The notes beneath the pieces are model-generated. The model worked only from the letters and a program-made list of their open reading frames with translations, was not told the DNA's origin and did not search any database. Below, in pieces: positions 57,601 to 64,000 of a stretch of DNA of 64,000 nucleotides. The DNA comes from Progne subis subis (lineage: Eukaryota; Chordata; Aves; Passeriformes; Hirundinidae). Made by a program: the position numbers and the translations under genes. How positions within the stretch are numbered: position 1 is the first letter of the stretch; each line of letters begins with the position of its first letter. The stretch is taken from the NCBI GenBank assembly GCA_022316685.1, contig JAKJHU010001549.1:62001-126000 (forward strand), read 5' to 3'.

Positions 57601-57966
57601 CGGCGCTTTTGTACTCCTCGAGCTGTTCCTTCATTCGGTCCCTCAGGCTGCGGCGGGAGTAAAGCGACAACGGTCAGAGGCTGTGCATCCCTTCATCCCA
57701 CCCCTGGGCTGCTCCCCGTCCCGTCCCGCCGGCACTAACCGGAGCAGGCTGAGGACATCCACGTCGCAGGGGTCGGCGATGCAGGCCGGGCCCGGGGCCG
57801 TGGCCGTGGCCGGGGTCGTGCCCGTGGCCGGGGCCATGCCCGTGCCGGTGCCCGTGGCCATACCCGTGCCGGTGCCCGTGGCCATGCCCGTGCCGGTGCC
57901 CAGGGCCCTGCCCGTGGCCATGCCCGTGCCGCTGCCCGTGCTCGGGGCCGCGTTCAGTTCCGCCAT
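51660..57966 (-). CDS. CENPH: Centromere protein H, complete, 9 coding exons
   Basis: Subunit of the constitutive centromere-associated network, needed for kinetochore assembly. Coding exons, in minus order: 57966-57740, 57647-57592, 56312-56252, 55876-55802, 55117-55061, 54184-54121, 53833-53782, 53114-52954, 51752-51660 (stop 51662-51660). All junctions are GT/AG and in phase, giving 281 residues against 247 in human. Recognisable blocks are [19 protein letters not shown] (exons 1-2), [16 protein letters not shown] (exon 4), LTDMRRKRL (exon 7), TTIIQNVFQ (exon 8) and [20 protein letters not shown] (exon 9), matching human GSKVNWAEDPALKEIVLQLE. Most of the body is predicted coiled coil, as in the family. 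The extra length is largely in exon 1, which carries a Gly-Thr-Met-Ala repeat not present in mammals. A CR1 lies in intron 2. Confidence 0.96.
56550..57185 (+). mobile_element. CR1 LINE 3' fragment, plus strand, in CENPH intron 2
   Basis: Pieces such as [20 protein letters not shown] and [18 protein letters not shown] are CR1 ORF2 C-terminal sequence. The element ends CCTTCCAACCCGAATCATCT, the usual CR1 3' end. It is interrupted and inactive. Confidence 0.88.
57497..57541. repeat. TG/TA/CA dinucleotide microsatellite in CENPH intron 2
   Basis: A compound ATAT-TGTG-TACA-CACA array ending about 50 bp downstream (in transcription) of the CENPH exon 2 donor. Confidence 0.9.
57839..57945 (-). repeat. 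CENPH: In-frame 24-bp minisatellite in CENPH exon 1
   Basis: A 24-bp unit (plus-strand form starts CCCGTGCCGGTGCCCGTGGC) repeats about four times with small changes, flanked by weaker copies to about 57800. Twenty-four bases are eight codons, so copy number can vary without breaking the frame. On the coding strand it gives [12 protein letters not shown] octapeptides in the CENP-H N-terminus. Confidence 0.85.
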
Positions 57967-57975
57967 CGTCGCACG

Positions 57976-57989
57976 TTCAAACCTCGCGG
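57976..57989 (-). promoter_or_regulatory. CENPH: CDE/CHR-like cell-cycle element at the CENPH start
   Basis: On the minus strand CCGCGAGGTTTGAA lies 10 bp upstream of the CENPH ATG. TTTGAA is the canonical CHR, and the CGCG four to seven bases before it fits a CDE, the arrangement through which DREAM and MuvB-type complexes confine transcription to G2/M. CENPH is a mitotic gene, so the match makes sense. It is a motif call only. Confidence 0.5.
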
Positions 57990-58100
57990 CTCCCGGCAGC
58001 CCGCGCGCCCCGCGCCTGCGCAGAGCAGCGGCGGGGCGGGGAAGTGCGGCCCTCAGCGGCCCGGGGTTGGGGGGGTGGGGAAGAGGGTGGCGCGGCTCTC

Positions 58101-58394
58101 CGCGATCCTGAAAGAAAACAGATAAATAAATAAATAAATGAAGTAAAGGTCACTCGCAGAGTGCTACATAAAGTGCAGTAAAGCTGCCCTCTGCCGTAGT
58201 GTTCGCATGGAGATAGAAGCAGTAGGTGCAAGCTACTAACGGAAGTAAAAAATAGAGGGCAAAACCGAAACACTAAGCAATGAGAGCTGTTGCATATAAC
58301 CAGAGACTTACTTGAGTTTCAGAGCAAGTGCAGCTGTCAACCCAGCACACCAGTCCTGTTCACCATTAAACCATTACCTCGTGTCATATTCAGC
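58101..58394. other. Spacer between CENPH promoter and the CCNB1 remnant
   Basis: About 300 bp with a short (AAAT)n-like run at 58121-58140. No exon or repeat family is recognised. Confidence 0.5.
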
Positions 58395-58870
58395 GGTTTT
58401 TTGTTTGTTTGTTTTTGAGCATGCCCAGGGATGCTGACTCCTGCACATCTAAGGGCAGCTTGTTCCAATCTCTGACTACCTTGGACAGCCTCTGTAATTG
58501 TCAGAGGGTAGACAATCCTAGAATCCTAAATGCTTTCTCCTTCCTCTTTGATCTCTGCTGCCAGGCTGAGCAGATCATCCACCTCACACAGCTGTTTTCT
58601 GCCCCCAAGTCTAACCCAGCAGACACTCCACCACCAAACTAGCAGATGCCATGCCAATGCTCCTGTCCATACACCACCCTGCGTGACCAGCCACAGCACC
58701 TTGAGCTGGCCCCAGAGCTCACCCAAGCTCCCAGCACCGGTCACAGGCTTCAGGGATATGGTCAGCTCTAGGAGGAAGGTAACTGTGCTGCCTTCGTCAC
58801 CAAGAAAATCCAACCAAAACAAACAAAAAAACCCCAAACCAACCAACCAAACAAAAACCCACAAAAAACC
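58395..58870 (-). mobile_element. CR1-like fragment, minus strand
   Basis: The plus-strand text CCAGGGATGCTGACTCCTGC, GGGCAGCTTGTTCCAATCTC and CTTTGATCTCTGCTGCCAGG reads like reversed CR1 3' sequence. It lies immediately downstream of the last CCNB1-like exon, and the open frame of that exon runs into it, ending at 58768. An AAAC-rich stretch at about 58815-58870 follows. Confidence 0.45.
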
Positions 58871-58959
58871 CCACCAGCTTTAATAAGTTTAATAAGTTTA
58901 ATACAAATTAGGCACTTTGTATATACAGTGAACAGCATTTTGCTTAAGTTCATATAGGA

Positions 58960-59045
58960 GTTAAAAACTTCTAGCCAATCCCATATAATAGGAGAGTACA
59001 ACTGTTCAATGGTGCTTATCTTGGTGTTGGCGATGGTGGTGATGC
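58960..59045 (-). pseudogene. CCNB1: CCNB1-like block E: C-terminal exon
   Basis: The minus strand reads ITTIANTKISTIEQLYSPII then WDWLEVF, against human SKHAKISTLPQLNSALVQ and DLAKAV. Upstream the frame meets a stop within five codons, so the human TVKNK portion is gone or the acceptor has moved; an AG lies at 59047-59046. Downstream the native stop is missing and the frame runs on to 58768 through CR1-like sequence. The similarity is weaker than in blocks A, C and D and leans on position and order. Confidence 0.6.
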
Positions 59046-59054
59046 CTTAAAGAC

Positions 59055-59640
59055 ATAGAAATGAAACAACACACTTTCGAGGCAATATTAATAAAGGAGA
59101 TAAATAAAGGCTGGTCTTTATTTGAGGCATCCAGGGGCAGATATGGAAAAATGCCCACCTCACATGGGGTGAATACAGCTTTGTAAGTTTAGCAAATTAG
59201 CATAATTGACAAGAATTCTCAATTAGAAGCACAAGCAATGAAGTAATTCTCACCTGGTCAACTCTCTCTGAATCCTCTCCTACCCCTTGCTCTTAGATAG
59301 GAGCTAAACTTTGTCTTTGAAAATGTGTCTCAAAGAGCTGATTTCAACCTTGGCTCCCAGGAAGAACCAAGATAGGACAGGGGCCTTAGACCCCCAGCTT
59401 GGGGCCTCTGGGAAGTGTTTTGTCTTTCTGCCTATCAAGGTAGGGAAAAGGTGGGGAGAAGTACTGGGGCTAGCTAGGAACTACTGTACAACAATAATAT
59501 ACAGAGTGAATATACATGAAGGAAGTATAACAACGAAAATCATTCTGGCATCCGGGGCATATTTCTTCATTACTCTCTGCAGAGAAATGAGGTTATGTTT
59601 ACCCTGTTCACTATTTCAGCTCACTTAAGGCTTGGTGATC
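59055..59640 (-). mobile_element. Possible LTR insertion in the CCNB1 remnant
   Basis: Between blocks E and D lies a block with LTR-like content, including AATAAAG/TTTATT motifs at 59088-59120. No viral reading frame is present. Its edge falls within about 10-40 bp of block E, which may explain the lost 5' part of that exon. The family is not identified. Confidence 0.35.
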
Positions 59641-59843
59641 AAGCCAGACCCATCCTAGCACATAAACCCCACTCATGGATGGTCCATCTTTATCTGAGCA
59701 AGATAAAGATCTTCAGCTCGGAGGTGAGCAGATCTTAAATTTAAGTCTGTCTGCAGTGACAGACTGAACCAGCCTCAGTGTGCCATGTATCTACACATAA
59801 CCACACCTATTTCCCCCACACCTCTGCACCCTAAGATTCTTAC

Positions 59844-59952
59844 CTTTTGCTTGGCAGCACGCTTACTCACATTGATTACATTTTTTGCCATATGCCATAT
59901 AAATGGGAGAATGTCACTCTCAATGTAAGATGCAGCATTGCAGAAGTGGTAA
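59844..59952 (-). pseudogene. CCNB1: CCNB1-like block D: end of second cyclin lobe
   Basis: Preceded by a pyrimidine-rich acceptor (CCCCTTCCTTTCAG), it reads YHFCNAASYIESDILPFIWH then MAKNVINVSKRAAKQK, against human HYLSYTEESLLPVMQH and LAKNVVMVNQGLTKHM. It ends AAAAG|GTAAGA, a strong donor. The matching frame begins one base after the acceptor, whereas block C ends in phase 0, so the splice would shift the frame. That mismatch is direct evidence of loss of function. Confidence 0.85.
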
Positions 59953-60241
59953 CTGAAAGGAAGGGGAATCCATTAGATAAGCCTATTAGAATAATCGGAG
60001 TACACTGGGTTCTTTGTCTTCAGTTTTGCTTGGACAGTTATGGTCTCTTGTCTCACAGTGGGAGGTTTTAAAAGGCACTGCCCTACTGCTGTCCCTTTTT
60101 AGTGGTCCCCAGGAAGACAAGAACGTGTTGAAATACTATGAGGAATGGAGGAGGCATGCACCTTTTAAGAGTGGCCTTTTAAGCTGCTGCACAGGCACAC
60201 TGAATCACAAAGTAGGAGGTGGCCTGACAAGCACAACTTAC

Positions 60242-60372
60242 CAATGTGCATTCATCAAGGAGTTTCAGAGACAAAGAGAAGGCAGCTGCTGCAATCATGA
60301 ATGGAGGAAAGTGAACCCTGTCATAACTCACAATGCACCGCTCCATCAGGTACTTGGCCAGAATGTTTTGTT
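60242..60372 (-). pseudogene. CCNB1: CCNB1-like block C: second cyclin lobe
   Basis: After an AG acceptor the minus strand reads [20 protein letters not shown] then [20 protein letters not shown], against human [20 protein letters not shown] and [20 protein letters not shown]. It ends TTG|GTAAGT, a consensus donor in phase 0. Frame is open and splice sites are intact, so this block alone would look functional. It is the clearest evidence that the locus derives from cyclin B1 or a very close B-type cyclin. Confidence 0.9.
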
Positions 60373-60719
60373 CTGTTTACCTGCAATAAGTCAGAGTTGA
60401 ATATTGGCTATCTCCAGGACAAGAGCATTCTGTCAAGCCTTGGTTTAGTTAAACAGGAAGAAATACTTCCTTAGAGAACACTTGCAGAGTACAGGGTTGA
60501 AATTCAGGTGGCTTAATCACAGAACATGTCTGTGTTATATTAGGCTGCTCATAGTCTAGGACTGCCCCTTTCAACAGCAGTCTAGCAGTTACCTGCAATA
60601 TCAGTGTCACATTCCACTGCAAGGCGAGAGAGGAAGAGAGAAAAAGATACCAGTGGAGGTCAGGGAGTGCTGTGGATGTCCATGAGGTGGGGGGTGCATG
60701 CTGTTTGATGGGCAACTGG

Positions 60720-61235
60720 ACATGAGGTGAGGAGATCAGGCAGGACGTCCAGAAGTCTGGAAAGGGTCGTAGTGTGGATCACAGCAGTGGGCTGGCTCGG
60801 AGGCAGGCAGGGTTGGACTCAGGTGGCTCAGGCAGGGACACAGGGAGGCAGAACACACACGAGAGCGAGCAAGAGCCAGCGAGGACAGGAGAGCCAAAAG
60901 GAAGGCTGGGGCCAGGTCAAAGGGCAAAGTCAGGGGAAGGCCAACAAGACTGACATCCTGGTTGGATGTTATAGACCACCAACCCTTGTTCTGGTAGGTG
61001 ACTTTAACCTGGCAGCTATCAGACGGGAATCCAACACAGCAAAGAAGAGGCAGTCCAGGAGATTCTTAGAGTGCGAGGAGGGCAACTTGTTACAGCTGGT
61101 GAGTGAGTGTACCAGGAAAGGGACTATACTAGACCTCCTGTTTGCAAACAGAGCTGGTGGGAGATGTGGCGATTGGAGGCCATCTGGGGCATAGTGGTTA
61201 TGAAATTATAGTTGTCAATATTTTCAAAAATTTTG
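60720..61235 (+). mobile_element. CR1 LINE endonuclease-region fragment, plus strand
   Basis: The plus-strand frame 60727-61194 contains TLVLVGDFNLAAI and RRFLECEEGNLLQLVSE followed by GTILDLLFANRAG, the C-terminal part of the CR1 endonuclease domain, then frame-shifted GDVAIGGHLGHSGYEI. It lies between blocks B and C of the CCNB1 remnant, antisense to it. Confidence 0.85.
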
Positions 61236-61298
61236 AACCATTTCAACAAGTTGCCACAGTTAAATATTGCCTTTTCCAGATTCAATTTACAATATTAC

Positions 61299-61620
61299 CT
61301 ATTCTCGACGCTTCTGCAATCTTTGAAGCTCTTCTTTGGCCCTGCAGAGGGAGAGGGCAACCCAGAGAGAAGTCCAGGGCTTTCGGGATCTTTGTCTCCA
61401 TCTGGTGGATGTGGATCCTTAAGCAAACGTGGTCAGTTGCATAGCTAAAGTCTTCAATTTCACCTTGAAAACAGCATTGTCCTGTAGAAAGAATCAGTAG
61501 AGATTTATCTAAATTACTTGGTTCAGAACACAGGTTTTCAAGGTAGTCAGTGTAAGGTTGGTTATGTGGCACCCACTTACACAGAATAACTACACATCCT
61601 CTGTTTACCTCTCTTGACAC
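61299..61620 (-). pseudogene. CCNB1: CCNB1-like block B: damaged cyclin box
   Basis: An AG acceptor at 61622-61621 opens a frame reading VSREVNRGCVVILCKW, aligning with human GREVTGNMRAILIDW but without the conserved R and D. After a poorly matching stretch about 20 residues too short, the frame becomes clear again: EIEDFSYATDHVC, then QMETKIPKALDFSLGCPLPL and RRASKIAEA, against human [33 protein letters not shown] and RRASKIGEV. The block ends at AATAG|GTAATA, a good donor. A second AG acceptor at 61483-61482 may mark an original intron that has collapsed, or a deletion. The residues ASKYEE, needed for CDK contact, are absent. Confidence 0.85.
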
Positions 61621-61831
61621 CTGCAGGGGTGTTAGAAGGCCTTGAGTTCAAATCAGGGAGAGGAATAAAAAGTTTTGATACATCAACTCACAGTTCATAG
61701 CCAAGAGCTTTGTGTGCACATACAATTGAGAATTGAATGTCCTCTGTTGGTCATCTGTATTGTTAAAGGTACGTACAGCCAGGTAGGGTGTTACTAACCA
61801 GCATTCATGCTTTAGCCTAGGGTAAAAGCCC

Positions 61832-62092
61832 CTTGTCAACTGACACATCCAGTCACTTCATGAACACTTATGGAGAGTGACTTTATCACTTCCCTGGGCA
61901 GCCCATTCCAATGTCTGACCACCTTTTCAGTAATAAAATTCTTCCTGATGTGCAACCTGAACCTCACCTGGCACAGCTTATGGCCATTCCCTCTTCTCCT
62001 GTCCTTATCTGGGAGTTTGGTACAGATATAACCCATGGGTGTAAGACCATAGGGCACAAGGTTTCCTTGCTCACTAGACATGGGCTAGAAAG
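61832..62092 (-). mobile_element. CR1 LINE 3' fragment, minus strand
   Basis: Minus-strand translation gives [20 protein letters not shown] then [12 protein letters not shown], the CR1 ORF2 C-terminus. It lies between blocks A and B of the CCNB1 remnant, in the same orientation as the gene. Confidence 0.85.
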
Positions 62093-62296
62093 AGCACAGT
62101 GCTAGTATTAGAAGTTGATTGGTCTAACAATCAGCATCTCTTCTTGTGATCATCTGAGTCCAATCCTGTATTTTAAAGTTGAAGGAAGCTTACTAATGCC
62201 TCTGGAGAAATCACTGGTGAAAGTGAGTACCAACTCCAGGGCAGGCCACACCTACACGGACAGGTTAACTGCAACTGTCATTAGAAGCCTACCAAC

Positions 62297-62434
62297 CTCA
62301 GGTGTCTCAGATAGTTGTAGATGTCCTTCATACAGCTGCTACACAGGTTTGGGTCATTACTATCTGACATGTCTGGGTCTTCAGACTCAAGCAAGATATC
62401 AGATAAAGCCTGACACAGTATGTGTCTTCTGCTG
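62297..62434 (-). pseudogene. CCNB1: CCNB1-like block A: N-terminal helix before the cyclin box
   Basis: Minus-strand translation contains [20 protein letters not shown] followed by [19 protein letters not shown]. Human cyclin B1 has [20 protein letters not shown] then DPNLCSEYVKDIYAYLRQL, so about half of the residues are identical with no gaps. The block ends at a possible GT donor (CTGAG|GTTGGT) where the human exon continues with EEEQAV. The frame is open. This is one of the two strongest pieces of evidence for CCNB1. Confidence 0.88.
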
Positions 62435-62599
62435 GATCACATTCTCATATGTCAATGGAGTTTGGAGACTGATGCTCTGACTACAAGGAAATTCAGAAAA
62501 TCACTGCAGATAACACCTCCCTCCACAGCCCAGGGTGGGCCAAGCTGTAATCTTGCAGCATGGAGCCCCACAGGGGCTCATGACCCTTATTTCAGGGCA

Positions 62600-63480
62600 C
62601 CAGAGGAAGGCACGGCTCTGCTGCAGCGGCGGCTGGGGAAGGGACACAAGGCACAAGGAGGCCGCAGAAGGTACCTTAGAGGGCTCTGGCTGAGGCTCCG
62701 GGGCTGGTGGAGGCGCGTTTTCCTTGGCGAAAGCCTCAGCAGGCTGCTGGTAACCATCCTCCCCGAGGCGGGGGTTGTGATGACGCTTGACACTGCCCGT
62801 GGTCCCCCATCAACTTGGCGACTTCTTGGCGGCTGGGCGCATTTTCGGGTCAGCCGTGAAGCTATCCCCAAGCATTCTTGGGGACGGAGGGCGTGCTCCT
62901 CTCGTTCGGGGGATCTGCTGCGGAGCGCAGGGGAGGGCGAGAGAAGGGGACGGTGCCTGTGGGTGTGCGCTGCGCCGCCGCGCCCCCGGGCCGCGGGAAC
63001 GGGAGAATCGGGGCAGCGCTGCAGGCAGGAGGAGCGGAGCCGGGGCAAGCCCACACGGCACCGGAGCAGAAGGGCTGTGGACGCGGAGCTGAGGGGCTTC
63101 ACTCTCCTCCCCTTCAGCCCTCTAGGGAACAAACGGGCTGTCCCAGGAAAAAGCGAAATGGGCACACGCCCAGCGCCCTCCCCGCCAGGCGAAGACCGGG
63201 CTGCATCCCGCACTGCCCGCCAAGCTCAACAGAGTTGAGGGAGCGAGCAGGACACGAGGAGCCGAGCAGGTGCCTCCCCGTGAGCCACGGCAGCATCCCC
63301 GCCCGCCCCTCGCCGAGCCGAGCTGGCCCCATCGCGCACGTACCGAGGTGAGCTCCGGGCAGGGAGAAAGCCGCGGGACAGGCGCGGTGCAGGCGCGGCG
63401 CCTTGGAAACGCCCAGCCGCCAGCCCTGGCTGGCCGCACACCGCCCCGAGGCACCGCCGCAACTCGGGCCCTGCTGACCT
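62600..63480. promoter_or_regulatory. CpG island at the CCNB1 promoter position
   Basis: A CpG-dense block of nearly 0.9 kb, immediately upstream of the CCNB1-like blocks. Good splice donors occur on both strands (plus CCGAG|GTGAGC at 63347-63349; minus CCTCG|GTACGT near 63343), so it may still start a transcript. Large open frames here on both strands have no recognisable protein and are attributable to GC richness. Confidence 0.6.
62675..62865 (-). pseudogene. CCNB1: Possible CCNB1 first-exon trace
   Basis: Within the CpG island the minus strand reads IASRLTRK from 62865, where human CCNB1 starts MALRVTRN; the first codon is ATA, not ATG. A second phase then gives RLGEDG and a Pro/Glu-rich PPPAPEPQPEPSK ending at AAG|GTACCT, reminiscent of ALGDIGNK and the PVPEPEPEPEPEPVK stretch. 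Joining the two phases requires a frameshift. The match is short and low-complexity, so this is tentative. Confidence 0.3.
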
Positions 63481-64000
63481 CCCGCCAAGGCGTCTGCTCC
63501 AGGGAAGCCAAGACGCAGGACAAAAAACATTACTGGAAAACTATCATTCTCCTCCTTACACGTACTGCTCCCTCGGAGTGCCTTTTAAACCCGTTTAATC
63601 TTTCAAAGTGTTTTGTTGCAACAACTGTCTGCATTCTAATCAGGTGATTACATTGAAATCCTCAAACCCTCCCAGTATTAAGACAAGAATCAACTGGCCT
63701 GCACGTGTGGTTTGAAAACCTGACCACACAGCACAGATCCAATAGATCTTGTGGGGAATCCTGAACCCTTTGGTGGATTATTGCCAGACTAAACAAATTT
63801 AAAATGTATGTTGTAAGGTAAGACAATGCTTATTGCCATCATCCTTCCGCCAGGAGAGCCAGGAAGAACACTGTGCATGTGTGCTGGGTAACATGCAGAA
63901 ACCTGCCAAATGCCAGCTAAGATGCAGGTTTGCACCTGCCTGTGAAGTATCCAAGTATGGGCTTATCTTCACTGCCATGATCACAGTGCCAGCCACCTTG
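63481..64000. other. Right-edge sequence, nothing recognised
   Basis: Moderately AT-rich DNA beyond the CpG island. By human gene order SLC30A5 would be the next gene, but no SLC30A5 exon is visible here. Confidence 0.5.

Larger units (their letters stand above)
57600..58100 (-). promoter_or_regulatory. CENPH: CENPH CpG island
   Basis: CpG-dense block covering exons 1-2 and about 130 bp of upstream flank. Long GC-driven open frames on the other strand and phases are shadows. Confidence 0.7.
58960..62865 (-). pseudogene. CCNB1: Cyclin B1 unitary pseudogene (decayed, multi-exon)
   Basis: Five blocks on the minus strand match cyclin B1 in the right order next to CENPH, where CCNB1 sits in mammals. 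In transcription order: 62434-62297, 61620-61299, 60372-60242, 59952-59844 and 59045-58960, with a possible first-exon trace at 62865-62675. Introns are still present and most blocks keep GT/AG borders, so this is the original locus and not a retrocopy. CCNB1 encodes the mitotic cyclin that activates CDK1. Damage includes a degenerate first cyclin lobe (MRAILIDW has become CVVILCKW, the ASKYEE region is missing), a phase mismatch between the third and fourth blocks, and a last exon lacking its 5' part and its native stop. No intact reading frame for a cyclin can be traced. An unusual, fast-evolving but live cyclin is the alternative and seems unlikely. Confidence 0.8.

Noticed and set aside
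58960..62434. CCNB1-like blocks as a processed retrocopy
   Set aside because: Blocks are separated by introns with GT/AG borders, lie in ancestral order and stand in the ancestral position next to CENPH.
58960..62434. CCNB1-like blocks as a functional cyclin gene
   Set aside because: Invariant cyclin-box residues are missing, one junction is out of phase, and the C-terminal exon lacks its start and stop portions.
62420..63238. 272-codon plus-strand open frame and its minus-strand counterpart of 208 codons
   Set aside because: GC-driven frames across the CpG island; the translations show no domain.

Overview
This window is vertebrate nuclear DNA, almost certainly avian and probably from a songbird. 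It has short conserved exons separated by AT-rich introns, five CpG-island promoters, many CR1 LINE pieces (several with typical 3' ends) and solo-LTR-like segments, one of which resembles a common passerine LTR. The gene set CDK7 - MRPS36 - CENPH - (CCNB1) is the human 5q13.2 cluster. In birds human 5q material is mostly Z-linked, so a Z origin is likely but is inference. All recognised genes read on the minus strand.

Layout from left to right. (1) 1-9942: the start of SERINC5. Its 9-codon first exon lies in a CpG island at 9.3-10.3 kb, and the rest of the window to the left is intron 1. (2) 10.3-21.6 kb: intergenic, with two LTR-like segments and no gene I can recognise; the mammalian CDK7 neighbour CCDC125 was not found. 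(3) 21.8-40.8 kb: a complete CDK7 of 12 coding exons and 343 codons. (4) 41-43.7 kb: an LTR-like segment and a CR1. (5) 43.75-50.7 kb: complete MRPS36/KGD4 with 4 exons. (6) 51.66-57.97 kb: complete CENPH with 9 exons and an unusual repetitive N-terminus. (7) 58.9-62.9 kb: in the place where other amniotes carry cyclin B1, a collinear set of decayed CCNB1 exons. (8) 62.6-63.5 kb: a CpG island at the former CCNB1 promoter position, then unassigned sequence to the end.

The most interesting observation is region 7. Five blocks on the minus strand match cyclin B1 in the correct order and orientation, several still flanked by GT/AG splice signals. The first cyclin-fold lobe has lost its invariant residues and about 20 amino acids, one exon junction is out of phase, the last exon has lost its start and its stop, and CR1 and LTR sequence has entered the locus. 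I read it as a unitary CCNB1 pseudogene, not a retrocopy.

Functionally the cluster is about cell division: CDK7 is the CDK-activating kinase and TFIIH kinase, CENPH is a kinetochore subunit, and CCNB1 would be the mitotic partner of CDK1. MRPS36/KGD4 is mitochondrial and SERINC5 is a membrane protein. The genes are separate transcription units sharing orientation, with only about 160 bp between the CENPH poly(A) signals and the MRPS36 start codon. Exon coordinates were read by hand from reading frames and splice sites; gene names rest on remembered protein sequences, with no database search.
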